Assembly (NCBI RefSeq): GCF_020742345.1 | Contig: NZ_DYXC01000030.1 | Span: 1-61,467 of the forward strand | Direction: 5' to 3' | From: Enteractinococcus helveticum | GTDB taxonomy: Bacteria; Actinomycetota; Actinomycetes; Actinomycetales; Micrococcaceae | DNA: 61,467 nucleotides | Shown here: piece after piece, positions 7,319 through 16,492 of the stretch | Layout of the letters: every line of letters begins with the position of its first letter | Numbering within the stretch: position 1 is the first letter of the stretch | Notes under the pieces: model-generated | What the model was told of the DNA's origin: nothing | The model's database searches: none | What the model saw: the letters and a program-made list of their open reading frames with translations, nothing else | Made by a program: the position numbers and the translations under genes

Positions 7319-8917
7319 TTAGGCGAGTTCGACCAACTCCAAATAGTCTTCTGACCAGATATCCTCATCGGCGTCTGGCAAAACCAGTACGCGATCAGGG
7401 TCGAGCGCTTGCACCGCGCCGGCATCGTGGGTAACCAGAATGATGGCACCTTCGTAATTGCGAATTGCTGACAGAATCTCTTCGCGTGAGGCTGGATCGA
7501 GGTTGTTCGTGGGCTCATCGAGCAGCAGCACATTGGCACCAGAAACCACCAGAGTTGCTAACGCCAGCCGAGTTTTTTCGCCACCCGACAACACACCTGC
7601 AGGTTTATGCGCGTCGTCACCAGAAAAAAGGAACGACCCCAGTACAGTTCGTGCTGAGGTTTCATCCAGGTTCGGTGCTGATGACATCATGTTTTCTAAT
7701 ACAGACTGATTGATGTCTAGTGTCTCATGTTCTTGGGCATAGTAGCCCAATTTCAGACCGTATCCGGGTTCCACTTGGCCTGAATCGGGTTCCTCATAAC
7801 CGGCTAAGAGCTTGAGTAGCGTTGTCTTACCCGCACCGTTGAACCCAAGAATGACGACACGAGAGCCCTGATCAATAGCCAGGTCGACTCCGGTAAAAAC
7901 TTCGGTTGAGCCATATGATTTTGATAGACCGCTGGCCGTTAGCGGTACTTTCCCACACGGTGCAGGGGTCGGGAAGCGCAGGTTTGCCACTTTTTCTTCG
8001 ATACGTTTATCTGCCAGGCCAGAAAGCATACGATCAGCTCGACGTGCCATATTCTGAGCGGCCACGGCTTTGGTTGCCTTTGCTCGCATCTTATCGGCTT
8101 GAGCATACAAGGCTGCGGCTTTCTTTTCGGCAGAAGCACGTTCACGACGACGACGTCGTTCATCGACTTCGCGTTGTTTGAGATAGGCACGGTAGCCCAT
8201 CGAATAAATATCAATGACCTGGCGGGTCGCATCCAGAAAGAAAACGATGTTGACGACCTCGTCGATTAGATCGAGGTCGTGAGAGATGATCAGCAGCCCA
8301 CCCTCGTAGGTCTTTAAATACTCGCGTAACCATATGATGGAGTCGGCATCGAGGTGGTTAGTTGGCTCATCGAGAATCATGGTGTCTGGTTTTTCAAACA
8401 GGATTCGGGCCAGCTCCACGCGCCGACGCTGCCCGCCAGACAGAGTCTCCAACGGCCGGTCCATGATGCTGTTCTCCAACCCGAGATTGGCTGCAATGGA
8501 TGCGGCATGAGATTGAGCTGCGTATCCCCCGGCGGCGATGAATTCGGCTTCGGCAGCTGGATAGCGACGCATGCCGCGTTCCATAAGTTTGGGATCTGAT
8601 GAACTCATCTCTTCTTCGGCCCGACGCATGCGGCGTGATAGCTCAGCCAAATCTCGTGCCGATAAAATCCTGTCCCGCACCGACTGCGTCAGATCGCCGG
8701 TGCGAGGATCCTGCGGTAGGTAGCCGACGGTTCCGGAACGCATCACTTTGCCTGTTGCGGGGATGACTTCATCCATGAGCACTTTGGTCAGCGTGGTTTT
8801 ACCGGCGCCGTTGCGTCCCACCAGCCCGATACGGTCGCCGGCGTTGATGTGGAACGTGACATCGGACAGCAGGGTCCGAGAGCCAACCACAACAGATAAC
8901 TGTTGTGCTGAAATCAT
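7319..8917 (-). CDS. ABC-F family ATPase
   Basis: A 532-residue protein with two ABC ATPase domains and no membrane segments. The first domain has GRNGAGKT at residues 34-41, an LSGGQRRR signature and DEPTNHLD. The second has GFNGAGKT, LSGGEKTR and DEPTNNLD. A basic, Arg/Lys/Ala-rich linker between them corresponds to the ABC-F P-site tRNA interaction region. ABC-F proteins act on the ribosome, adjusting translation or protecting it from antibiotics. Its length is closer to YbiT-type housekeeping factors than to dedicated resistance proteins, but a resistance role cannot be ruled out. Confidence 0.9.
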   Translation of the reverse strand: MISAQQLSVVVGSRTLLSDVTFHINAGDRIGLVGRNGAGKTTLTKVLMDEVIPATGKVMRSGTVGYLPQDPRTGDLTQSVRDRILSARDLAELSRRMRRAEEEMSSSDPKLMERGMRRYPAAEAEFIAAGGYAAQSHAASIAANLGLENSIMDRPLETLSGGQRRRVELARILFEKPDTMILDEPTNHLDADSIIWLREYLKTYEGGLLIISHDLDLIDEVVNIVFFLDATRQVIDIYSMGYRAYLKQREVDERRRRRERASAEKKAAALYAQADKMRAKATKAVAAQNMARRADRMLSGLADKRIEEKVANLRFPTPAPCGKVPLTASGLSKSYGSTEVFTGVDLAIDQGSRVVILGFNGAGKTTLLKLLAGYEEPDSGQVEPGYGLKLGYYAQEHETLDINQSVLENMMSSAPNLDETSARTVLGSFLFSGDDAHKPAGVLSGGEKTRLALATLVVSGANVLLLDEPTNNLDPASREEILSAIRNYEGAIILVTHDAGAVQALDPDRVLVLPDADEDIWSEDYLELVELA

Positions 8918-8995
8918 GCGTGTACTACCTCAGGATGTTGAAATGGGATGGGCACAGTCTAGTGTATTGGGGTCCGAAGGACTTCACGATTTTGT

Positions 8996-9685
8996 TCACT
9001 GTTCGGTTCGGTATAGGACGTCCATCCCGGCTTCGATGAGTCGTGCAAGTTCCTGGTGCGGTGTGATGCCACGCTGTTGGGCGCGGGTTACGATCTCATC
9101 AGCCATGCTGCGATCCAATGGTGTGTGAACGGTGACGGAACCGTTCGGGCTGGCTGTGATACCGGGTTCGGCTTCGGCAGGTTGCAACGTGGCAGCGTCG
9201 CTGTCGTTGTCTATATTGAGTCCCGGGCCAGACGGTGCTGGTTGACCGTTTTGGAATCCTTTGGCCATGGCATTGGCACGGGAGTCGGCGGCTTCATTGA
9301 GCGGGTGGCCAGCGTGGCCTTTGACCCATTTGAAAGTGATGGTCCGTCCCGCTTGTTGGGCTTCGGTCATGAGCTTGTCGAGTTGGATCATCAGATCTTG
9401 GTTGACCACTGGTTTGCCGTCGGCTTTCTTCCAGCCGCGTTTTTTCCAGCCGGTCATCCATTTCGTGATCGAATTGATGGCGTATTGAGAGTCGGCCAGG
9501 ATGTTTAGATCATGGTCCGTATTGCGGGTTGCTTCCAGGATTTTGATAATGGCGGTCAGTTCGCCGCGGTTGTTGGTGGCTTCATCCCAGCCCCCAGCGG
9601 CCCAGTTGGAGTCGTCGATGTACCAGGCCCAGCCTGCTGGCCCGGGGTTGCCGAGTGCTGATCCATCTACGCCGACTGTGAGCAT
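8996..9685 (-). CDS. rnhA: Ribonuclease HI with a C-terminal extension
   Basis: A 229-residue protein whose first 145 residues are RNase HI, which cuts the RNA strand of RNA-DNA hybrids. The catalytic set is visible as Asp7, Glu42, Asp65 and Asp134, with His124 in the flexible loop. The remaining roughly 85 residues are a Pro/Gly/Asp-rich linker and a predicted helical end (from DRSMADEIVTRAQQ onward) that is not part of standard RNase HI. The ATG at 9685 has AAGGA upstream. The end may be a small protein- or DNA-binding module; this is inference. Confidence 0.9.
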   Translation of the reverse strand: MLTVGVDGSALGNPGPAGWAWYIDDSNWAAGGWDEATNNRGELTAIIKILEATRNTDHDLNILADSQYAINSITKWMTGWKKRGWKKADGKPVVNQDLMIQLDKLMTEAQQAGRTITFKWVKGHAGHPLNEAADSRANAMAKGFQNGQPAPSGPGLNIDNDSDAATLQPAEAEPGITASPNGSVTVHTPLDRSMADEIVTRAQQRGITPHQELARLIEAGMDVLYRTEQ

Positions 9686-9739
9686 GTGTGTCCTTGATCG
9701 TCTGAAAGTAGGGGCGTTCTTAGTGTAAAGGGTTAAATG

Positions 9740-9779
9740 ACCAACCGGTCGCATACCGGATGGAGTGCGACCGGTTGGT
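9740..9779 (-). terminator. Terminator of the suf operon
   Basis: A perfect 14-bp stem (ACCAACCGGTCGCA with its complement) closes a 12-nt loop, starting 15 bp after the sufT stop. It lies upstream of rnhA and separates the two units. Confidence 0.8.
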
Positions 9780-9794
9780 GATAAACCAGTTGGG

Positions 9795-10118
9795 TTAGAT
9801 ATTGAAGCCTAGCGCGCGCATTTGCTCGCGTCCGTCTTCAGTGATCCGCTCTGGTCCCCATGGAGGCATCCAGACCCAGTTGAGGCGCCATTCGTCAACC
9901 ATAGTCTCTACCGCACGGCCAACCTGATCTTCGATCACATCAGTGAGCGGGCAGGCGGCCGTGGTGAGCGTCATGTCAACGATGAGCGCGCCGTCTTCGG
10001 CGTAGTTCAGACCGTACAGCAGTCCCAGATCAACGATATTGACACCGAGTTCGGGGTCGATGACGTCTTTGAGGGCTTCTTTAATGTCATCTAATGGTGT
10101 TTGTGCAACAGTGGACAT
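9795..10118 (-). CDS. sufT: MIP18/DUF59-family Fe-S assembly protein SufT
   Basis: A 107-residue DUF59 protein of the kind that helps mature or deliver Fe-S clusters. The DPELGVNIVDLGLLY segment (residues 21-35) and the conserved Cys56 in TTAACPLTD are visible. GGAGGTAAAC directly precedes the ATG. It is the last gene of the suf operon, 44 bp after sufC, in the position where other actinobacteria have sufS and sufU between sufC and sufT. Confidence 0.88.
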   Translation of the reverse strand: MSTVAQTPLDDIKEALKDVIDPELGVNIVDLGLLYGLNYAEDGALIVDMTLTTAACPLTDVIEDQVGRAVETMVDEWRLNWVWMPPWGPERITEDGREQMRALGFNI

Positions 10119-10162
10119 GTTTACCTCCTGATCCGTCTGCTTAGCACGTTATCAGAGTTGCC

Positions 10163-10927
10163 TCAGGCGGTGGCTTCGGTCTTTTCGTAGTTGACGTAGC
10201 CTTCGTCCTCAAGGCGATCAGCCAATTCTGCGCCACCGGAGTCGACGATTTTGCCGTCGACGAAGACGTGTACGAAGTCTGGCTTGATGTAACGCAGGAT
10301 GCGGGTGTAGTGGGTGATTAATAAGTTACCCAGGTCGTTGTTTTCTTGGGCACGGTTGACACCTGCGGAAACGACACGTAGGGCGTCGATGTCCAGGCCA
10401 GAGTCGGTTTCGTCGAGGATGGCGAATTTTGGTTTGAAGAGTTCTAGCTGCAGGATCTCTGCGCGTTTCTTCTCACCACCGGAGAACCCTTCGTTGACGT
10501 TACGAGTTGCAAAGGTTGGGTCCATTTCGAGGTTGTTCATGGCCTCGCGGACGTCTTTGGTCCAAGTACGAATCGATGGGGCTTCACCGTCGAGAGCGGT
10601 TTTTGCGGTACGCAGGAAGTTTGTCATGGAGACGCCGGGTACCTCAACTGGGTACTGCATGGCGAGGAACAGGCCGGCCTGGGCGCGTTCGTCGACTTCC
10701 ATTTCTAGGACATCCTCGCCGTCCAGCAGGATTTCACCGCTGGTGACGTTATATGATGGGTGACCAGCTATGGCCTGGGCCAGGGTGGACTTTCCGGAAC
10801 CGTTTGGACCCATGATGGCGTGGGTTTCACCCGATTTGATGGTCAGGCTGACACCTTTGAGGATCTCTACTTCGCCCTGTTCGGTATCGATGCTGACGTG
10901 CAGATCTTTGATCTCAAGAGTTGACAT
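10163..10927 (-). CDS. sufC: Fe-S assembly ATPase SufC
   Basis: A 254-residue ABC-type ATPase that drives the SufBC2D scaffold. Walker A GPNGSGKST is at residues 40-48, the FSGGEKKR signature follows near residue 148, and the AILDETDSGLDIDAL stretch is characteristic of SufC (DETDSGLD in place of DEPTSGLD). It acts in the cytoplasm with SufB and SufD, encoded immediately upstream. Confidence 0.96.
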   Translation of the reverse strand: MSTLEIKDLHVSIDTEQGEVEILKGVSLTIKSGETHAIMGPNGSGKSTLAQAIAGHPSYNVTSGEILLDGEDVLEMEVDERAQAGLFLAMQYPVEVPGVSMTNFLRTAKTALDGEAPSIRTWTKDVREAMNNLEMDPTFATRNVNEGFSGGEKKRAEILQLELFKPKFAILDETDSGLDIDALRVVSAGVNRAQENNDLGNLLITHYTRILRYIKPDFVHVFVDGKIVDSGGAELADRLEDEGYVNYEKTEATA

Positions 10928-10991
10928 TGTTGTAAAAGTCTCCTTGTTGCCCGTGGGATACGGGTCTTTTGGTAATGGCTACAAGCGGGGT

Positions 10992-12248
10992 TTAGAGCTC
11001 AAGTCCGGCGATTTCTTCTTCCATGACTTCTGTCACGGCTTTTTCGACTTCCTCGATGCCGATCTTCTGGATGATTTCGTTGAGGAAACCACGTACGATC
11101 AGCTTGCGTGCGACCGGCTCTGGGATACCCCGAGCCATCAGGTAGAACAGTTGCTGTTCATCAAAGCGTCCAACGGAGGATGCGTGACCACCGGAGTCGA
11201 TGATGCCAGTTTCGATTTCTAGGTTTGGAATCGAGTCGGCCTGTGCGCCTTCGGTCAGCAGAAGGTTTTCGTTCTTTTCGTACGAGTCGGTTCCTGAGGT
11301 GTTGCCCTGAATCAGGACGTCTCCAACCCATACGGTACGTGCACCTTGTCCCTGCAGTGCACCCTTGTAGAGCGCATCCGAGGTGCAGTTATCGGTCGAG
11401 TGGTCAATGAAGATGCGATGTTCCAGGTGCTGTCCGGCGTCTGCGAAGTACAGGCCGTACATGTTGGTGGTGGCACCTTCACCGGCGAAACGGGTGATCG
11501 GGGTCAGCCGAACCAGCGAACCGCCGTAGGTGATGACGACGTGTTTGAAGGTCGAGTCTTTACCCAGGGATGCCTGTTGTGAACCGATATGTACGGTTTC
11601 GTCGTCCCAGGCCTGAACCGAGGTGACATTGACGTTGGCACCTTCACCAATGGCAAACTCAATGTTTTGCGAGACAATCGCTTTGCCGGTCTGGTTGATC
11701 ACCAGGTTGACGTGGGTGTTTGCGCCGACAGCCACGTAGATGTGTTGTGCTGCTGGATCCATCGAGTTGCCCTCCACCGATACGGTGATCGGGGTATCGA
11801 TCTCGAGGTTGTCAGCAACGGTGATCACGGTGGCTTGGCTGAATGATGCCCAGGCTGCCGCGGAGGTGCGGTCGTCTGGGATCATGAAGGAGCCGAGGCG
11901 TTTATCATCGCGACCCACGGTTTCGATAGTGACACCATCGACTTCGGTTACCGTGACTTTTGGCGCAGCACCGGTGAGCAGTGCGTCGTCGCCGTCTGGC
12001 AGGTGCAGCCCGGCCAGACGGTGCAGCGGGGTGAAGCGCCAGTCTTCTTCTTCACCGGTCAGGACGGGAAAATCTGCAAGGTTGTAGCTGGTGGGACGAT
12101 CCGCACGGGAGGTGCCGAATTTTACTTCGTCGCTGTCGGACTGCTGGCCAGTCGCTTGCTTGACGACAAGTGTTTCGCCTTCTTCGCCCATCCCCGGTAT
12201 TAACAGGGCTGGACCGTCGTCGAGAGTAGTTGCGTCAGTGTTGGCCAC
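10992..12248 (-). CDS. sufD: Fe-S assembly protein SufD
   Basis: A 418-residue SufD, the SufB-like partner in the SufBC2D scaffold. The C-terminal segment with IDSGGHASSVGRFDEQQLFYLMARG is the SufB/SufD signature region and contains the conserved His. It begins with GTG and lies 2 bp after the sufB stop, so translation is probably coupled. The N-terminal part is divergent, as usual for SufD. Confidence 0.94.
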   Translation of the reverse strand: MANTDATTLDDGPALLIPGMGEEGETLVVKQATGQQSDSDEVKFGTSRADRPTSYNLADFPVLTGEEEDWRFTPLHRLAGLHLPDGDDALLTGAAPKVTVTEVDGVTIETVGRDDKRLGSFMIPDDRTSAAAWASFSQATVITVADNLEIDTPITVSVEGNSMDPAAQHIYVAVGANTHVNLVINQTGKAIVSQNIEFAIGEGANVNVTSVQAWDDETVHIGSQQASLGKDSTFKHVVITYGGSLVRLTPITRFAGEGATTNMYGLYFADAGQHLEHRIFIDHSTDNCTSDALYKGALQGQGARTVWVGDVLIQGNTSGTDSYEKNENLLLTEGAQADSIPNLEIETGIIDSGGHASSVGRFDEQQLFYLMARGIPEPVARKLIVRGFLNEIIQKIGIEEVEKAVTEVMEEEIAGLEL

Positions 12249-12250
12249 GC

Positions 12251-13711
12251 TTAGCCCACCGATCCTTCCATTTGCAATTCAATGAGTTTGTTCAGTTCCA
12301 GTGCGTATTCCATTGGCAGATGGCGCGAAATAGGTTCTACGAAACCGCGGACGATCATGGCCATGGCTTCTTCTTCTGACAGGCCACGGCTCATCAGGTA
12401 GAACAGCTGCATTTCGGAGACCTTGGAAACGGTTGCCTCATGCCCCAGGGTGACATCGTCTTCGCGAATGTCAATGTATGGGTAGGTGTCGGTACGGGAA
12501 ATCGTATCGACTAACAACGCGTCACACTCGGTGTTGTTTGTGGAGTTTTTGGCACCTTCGGTGATCTGTACCAGACCGCGGTAAGCGGAGCGTCCCCCAC
12601 CACGGGCAACAGATTTGGAGATGATGTTCGATTTGGTATTTGGGGCCAAGTGAACCATCTTGGAGCCGGTGTCCTGATGCTGTCCGGCACCAGCAAATGC
12701 CATGGTCAAGGTTTCGCCTTGTGCATGTTCGCCGGTGAGGTAGACGGCCGGGTATTTCATGGTGACCTTGGAACCGATGTTGCCATCGACCCATTCCATA
12801 GTGCCGCCTTCTTCAACGACTGCACGCTTGGTAACCAGGTTGTATACGTTGTTTGACCAGTTCTGAATCGTCGTGTAACGAACGCGGGCGTTCTTTTTGA
12901 CGATAATTTCAACGACGGCGGAGTGCAGCGAGTCCGTCTTATAGATCGGTGCTGTACAGCCTTCAACGTAATGAACGTAGGAGCCTTCATCGGCGATGAT
13001 CAAGGTGCGCTCAAACTGACCCATGTTCTCGGTGTTAATCCGGAAGTAGGCCTGTAGTGGGATCTCGACGTGAACGCCTTTTGGCACATATACGTACGAG
13101 CCACCCGACCAGACTGCGGTGTTCAGTGCGGAGAACTTGTTGTCACCTACTGGAATGACGGAGCCGAAGTACTCTTTGAACATGTCTTCGTGTTCTTTGA
13201 GCCCGGTGTCGGTATCCAGGAAGACAACACCCTGGCGTTCTAGCTCATCGTTGATCTGATGGTAGACAACCTCAGATTCGTACTGGGCTGCCACACCGGC
13301 GACGAGACGCTCGCGTTCGGCTTCCGGAATCCCCAGACGCTCGTAAGTTTCCAGAATGTCTTCTGGCAGGTCTTCCCAGCGGGTGGCCTGGCGCTCGGTC
13401 GAGCGAACGAAGTATTTGATCTGATCGAAATCGATGCCGGAGAGGTCTGCACCCCACGTTGGCATCGGTTTGCGATCAAAGTAGCGAAGACCCTTCAGGC
13501 GGGTTTTCAGCATCCACTCTGGCTCGTCTTTTAGCGCAGAGATGTTGCGGACGACATCTTCATTGAGGCCGCGTACCGCTTTTTCTCCGGCTGGATCCGG
13601 GTCATGCCAGCCGAATTCGTAGGGTCCGATGGCTTCCAGTTCTGGGTTTGCGTCCAGAACGTCTTGGATCACACCGGGATGGGCGGTTTCTTGACTGATT
13701 TGATCCGTCAT
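12251..13711 (-). CDS. sufB: Fe-S assembly scaffold SufB
   Basis: A 486-residue SufB, the scaffold on which clusters are built in the SUF pathway. The segment TISRTDTYPYIDIREDDVTL and the LFYLMSRGLSEEEA end are highly typical. Cys residues are present in the core, as in VEGCTAPIYK and NTECDALLVDT. The ATG at 13711 was preferred because GAGG stands about 6 nt upstream; a TTG two codons earlier has worse spacing. It follows sufR after 94 bp, in the same direction. Confidence 0.96.
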   Translation of the reverse strand: MTDQISQETAHPGVIQDVLDANPELEAIGPYEFGWHDPDPAGEKAVRGLNEDVVRNISALKDEPEWMLKTRLKGLRYFDRKPMPTWGADLSGIDFDQIKYFVRSTERQATRWEDLPEDILETYERLGIPEAERERLVAGVAAQYESEVVYHQINDELERQGVVFLDTDTGLKEHEDMFKEYFGSVIPVGDNKFSALNTAVWSGGSYVYVPKGVHVEIPLQAYFRINTENMGQFERTLIIADEGSYVHYVEGCTAPIYKTDSLHSAVVEIIVKKNARVRYTTIQNWSNNVYNLVTKRAVVEEGGTMEWVDGNIGSKVTMKYPAVYLTGEHAQGETLTMAFAGAGQHQDTGSKMVHLAPNTKSNIISKSVARGGGRSAYRGLVQITEGAKNSTNNTECDALLVDTISRTDTYPYIDIREDDVTLGHEATVSKVSEMQLFYLMSRGLSEEEAMAMIVRGFVEPISRHLPMEYALELNKLIELQMEGSVG

Positions 13712-13805
13712 TATCAACCTCTTTTATAACGGGTCGTGATTTGGTGATCATCAATAAAGCCTGTTGCGACTTTCGATGATTATGGTTTTTGTTCGTCCAC
13801 TAAAA

Positions 13806-14552
13806 CTATCGGGAACTCGTTGCTGCTCTGAGTGACGCATGTGCTGCCCGCCCCAATGGTACGTGGGTGTTACACACATGGCCACCTGTGGGCATTGTCG
13901 CGAGTCGTCGAACGTCTACTTCTAGTAAACGCGCGAATAAGTCAGTTTCTTCCTCACAAAACAGTGGAAATTCTCCGGCCAGTTCTTGGATTGGGCAATG
14001 TCCCTGGCAGATCTGGGCGGCGCGCAGAGTGGTAACCTTCGCGGTTCTTCCGGCGCGGCGTGTCGTTGCCGCGAAGCCGAGCTCTGCGAGCACGTTGGTC
14101 AGCGTTTGAATCCGATCGTTGAGTGTTGAGTTCTCACCGATCTCTTCATGGAAGCGCTGTTCGATGTTGCTGAAATAATTTCGGGCAAAGCCCCGCAGGG
14201 CTTCTTGTCCACCGAGTTCACGGATCGCAGTCATCGCGTCCTTGGCGACCTCCAGATAATCATCGCCGAGTTCAACCTGACCCTGTTGGGTCACAACATA
14301 TCGACGTGATGGCCTTCCAGCTCCGCGTTGGGAGCCCGAAACGGCTTTGACCTCGACGAGCCCTTCTTCTTCGAGTGCATCCAGGTGACGACGTACAGCA
14401 GCGGCGGTGAGATCGAGATTCTTACCGATTGTCGCAGCGCTAACCGGTCCTTGTGACAGGACAGCATGCATAACCTTTTGGCGGGTCGTTTTGGTGGGAC
14501 CGCTACCAGAAGTGGGATTATCTGAGGGGCTATCAGCGAATTTAGTAAACAT
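13806..14552 (-). CDS. sufR: SufR-type Fe-S-sensing repressor
   Basis: A 248-residue transcriptional regulator. A winged helix-turn-helix at about residues 22-90 is followed by a helical region and four cysteines, Cys182, Cys186, Cys199 and Cys227 (CQGHC, FC, HVC), able to bind an Fe-S cluster. Proteins of this type repress the suf operon when cluster supply is adequate. It is the first gene of the operon. A perfect TATAAT lies 11 nt before its ATG, with the palindrome GGCTAGCC in the -35 position. Confidence 0.92.
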   Translation of the reverse strand: MFTKFADSPSDNPTSGSGPTKTTRQKVMHAVLSQGPVSAATIGKNLDLTAAAVRRHLDALEEEGLVEVKAVSGSQRGAGRPSRRYVVTQQGQVELGDDYLEVAKDAMTAIRELGGQEALRGFARNYFSNIEQRFHEEIGENSTLNDRIQTLTNVLAELGFAATTRRAGRTAKVTTLRAAQICQGHCPIQELAGEFPLFCEEETDLFARLLEVDVRRLATMPTGGHVCNTHVPLGRAAHASLRAATSSR

Positions 14553-14563
14553 GGTATGCCCTA

Positions 14564-14594
14564 ATTATAGACAACTTCGGCTATTTGGCTAGCC
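14564..14594 (-). promoter_or_regulatory. sufR promoter with palindromic -35 region
   Basis: On the minus strand a consensus TATAAT occupies 14564-14569. The palindrome GGCTAGCC at 14587-14594 sits 17 bp upstream, where the -35 element would be. The palindrome is a candidate site for autorepression by SufR. Confidence 0.55.
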
Positions 14595-14662
14595 AGGGTC
14601 CGTATGTTCCTGCTCACGGACGATGATGTTTTGCTGTTGGCCAAGGCGCCGAAACCCGCGCA

Positions 14663-14677
14663 TGACAGTAATTGTCA
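14663..14677. promoter_or_regulatory. Palindromic candidate operator upstream of the ABC exporter genes
   Basis: TGACA and TGTCA flank a 5-nt centre. A -10-like TAAACT follows at 14689-14694. The site lies between sufR and the divergent ABC genes, about 70 bp from the ABC start codon. Confidence 0.4.
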
Positions 14678-14743
14678 GAATATGCGGCTAAACTAAGGCC
14701 GTATTTATTCTTGATTCTGCACTAGTGTTGTGATTTCTCGTTC

Positions 14744-15673
14744 ATGCTGTCATTAACAAATGTTCATCGCGATGTGCCGGCTCGTAACGGCCGCTTCCAC
14801 ATTCTTAAGGGAGTGAGCTTTCGTGCCCAAGCCGGTGAGGTCACAGCCCTGTTGGGGCCCAATGGTGCGGGGAAAACCACGACGCTATCGATAGCGCAAG
14901 GCATTGATAAGGCCAGTGCTGGAACCGTACGGTTGCTTGGTGTTGACCCATATCGCGCTGGAGCTGACTTACGCAGCCAAGTCGGTGTGATGTTACAAGA
15001 CGGCGGGTTGCCCATGGCAGTCACCGGGCAACGGTTACTTCAGCACCTGCAACGGCTCTATCGACAGCCTGCCGATATTGATGCTTTGATGGACCGCTTA
15101 GACATCAACGACTTCAAAGACCGGCAGATTCGACGGTTATCCGGTGGGCAACGGCAACGGCTGGGCATGGCAGCAGCCCTGGTAGGACGCCCCCGGGTGG
15201 TTTTTTTAGATGAGCCGTCGGCGGGACTCGATCCGGTATCCCGCCGTATTGTGTTTGAACTCATCGAAGAACTCAAAGCTGTGGGGGTCTGCATTATTTT
15301 GACCACGCATCTATTAGAAGACGCCCAGCGATTGGCTGATCACGTCGTGTTGATTCGCGACGGTCGAGTTGAAGCCGCAGGTTCAGTCCAGGAACTGACC
15401 GCCACGGGGTTTCGGCCACCGTTTACTTTTCGGGTGGCCGAGGAGTTGACCGTTGAACAACGTCAGGATTTTCCGCCGCACCTAAGCTTGTTTCGCGATG
15501 ACCTTCAAACAGAATCCTTGACGTGGTGTGTATCTGGCATCGAAGGACCCGCCGATCTTCATGCCCTGACGGCATGGATGGTTCACCACGACATCATGCC
15601 CGTGGATATGGGGTTGAATAGCAAGTCACTTGAAGACGTATTTTGGGAGTTGACGGCACATGACCACGCTTGA
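14744..15673 (+). CDS. ABC transporter ATP-binding protein (ABC-2 type)
   Basis: A 309-residue ABC ATPase. Walker A GPNGAGKTT is near residue 39, LSGGQRQR near 130 and VVFLDEPSAGLD near 150. The long C-terminal part is typical of ABC-2 export ATPases. It pairs with the permease whose start overlaps its end by 14 bp. In M. tuberculosis the equivalent pair lies between sufR and ctaA, and the same order holds here, which suggests a conserved but undefined link to haem or cytochrome biogenesis. Substrate unknown. Confidence 0.9.
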   Translation: MLSLTNVHRDVPARNGRFHILKGVSFRAQAGEVTALLGPNGAGKTTTLSIAQGIDKASAGTVRLLGVDPYRAGADLRSQVGVMLQDGGLPMAVTGQRLLQHLQRLYRQPADIDALMDRLDINDFKDRQIRRLSGGQRQRLGMAAALVGRPRVVFLDEPSAGLDPVSRRIVFELIEELKAVGVCIILTTHLLEDAQRLADHVVLIRDGRVEAAGSVQELTATGFRPPFTFRVAEELTVEQRQDFPPHLSLFRDDLQTESLTWCVSGIEGPADLHALTAWMVHHDIMPVDMGLNSKSLEDVFWELTAHDHA

Positions 15674-16430
15674 TCTGACGCCGGTAGAAAGACCGCACTC
15701 GGCATCTTTGGTCTCCAAAGTATTAGCGCAAGGTCGCTACGAAACCCGAGTGACGGTGACAAACGGCGAACAACTGTTGGTCTCAATTATCCTACCCTTG
15801 CTGGCCTTAGCAGGCCTGTATTTCACTGATCTATTTGATACTCCCGGGGGGCCGTCGACGATCGACATTGCTACGCCGGGTATCCTTGCGCTATCTGTGT
15901 TGTCATCTGGGCTAACCGGCCAAGGCATTGCGACAGGTTTTGACCGCCGCTACGGGGTGCTGCAATATCTGGCTACCACTCCGCTGGGCCCGATCGGGCT
16001 GCTATTAGGCAAAGTTGTTGCCGTCCTGATGGTACAAACCACCCAACTGGTGGTTATCGGTGGCGTGGCTCTGCTATTGGGCTGGTCCCCCGAAGTTTCA
16101 GGTGTCGGCATGGCGCTGCTATTCGTCATCCTGGGAGCTATGACCTTTACAGGACTGGGCTTATTGATTGCCGGGACAGTACGCGCTGAAGCGACCCTGG
16201 CCATCACAAATATTTCCTGGGTCATCCTAGGTGCGCTGGGCGGCGTCGTCTTCCCAGTAGCTGAATTCGCCGGCAGCGTGTTTGTCGACTATCTACCGTC
16301 GGCAGCCCTTGGAAACGGGCTACGCGCTGCCCTCTTGGATGGCAGCTTCGACGGCCTTTCACTGGTCATTCTGTGTATCTGGGCCGTCCTCCTAAGCCTT
16401 GGCACTATACGCTGGTTTAAGTGGCGTTAA
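15660..16430 (+). CDS. ABC-2 type transporter permease
   Basis: A 256-residue membrane protein with about six hydrophobic segments, the partner of the preceding ATPase. After a cytoplasmic N-terminus of about 40 residues it alternates long hydrophobic stretches with short loops. The GIATGFDRRYGVLQYLATTPLG segment between helices resembles the coupling region of ABC-2 permeases. The 14-bp overlap with the ATPase gene indicates translational coupling. Substrate unknown. Confidence 0.88.
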   Translation: MTTLDLTPVERPHSASLVSKVLAQGRYETRVTVTNGEQLLVSIILPLLALAGLYFTDLFDTPGGPSTIDIATPGILALSVLSSGLTGQGIATGFDRRYGVLQYLATTPLGPIGLLLGKVVAVLMVQTTQLVVIGGVALLLGWSPEVSGVGMALLFVILGAMTFTGLGLLIAGTVRAEATLAITNISWVILGALGGVVFPVAEFAGSVFVDYLPSAALGNGLRAALLDGSFDGLSLVILCIWAVLLSLGTIRWFKWR

Positions 16431-16492
16431 TCCATGTGCCATCATCACGAGTGTGGCAACACACTCACCACGAATATTGAGGGATTCTTTTC

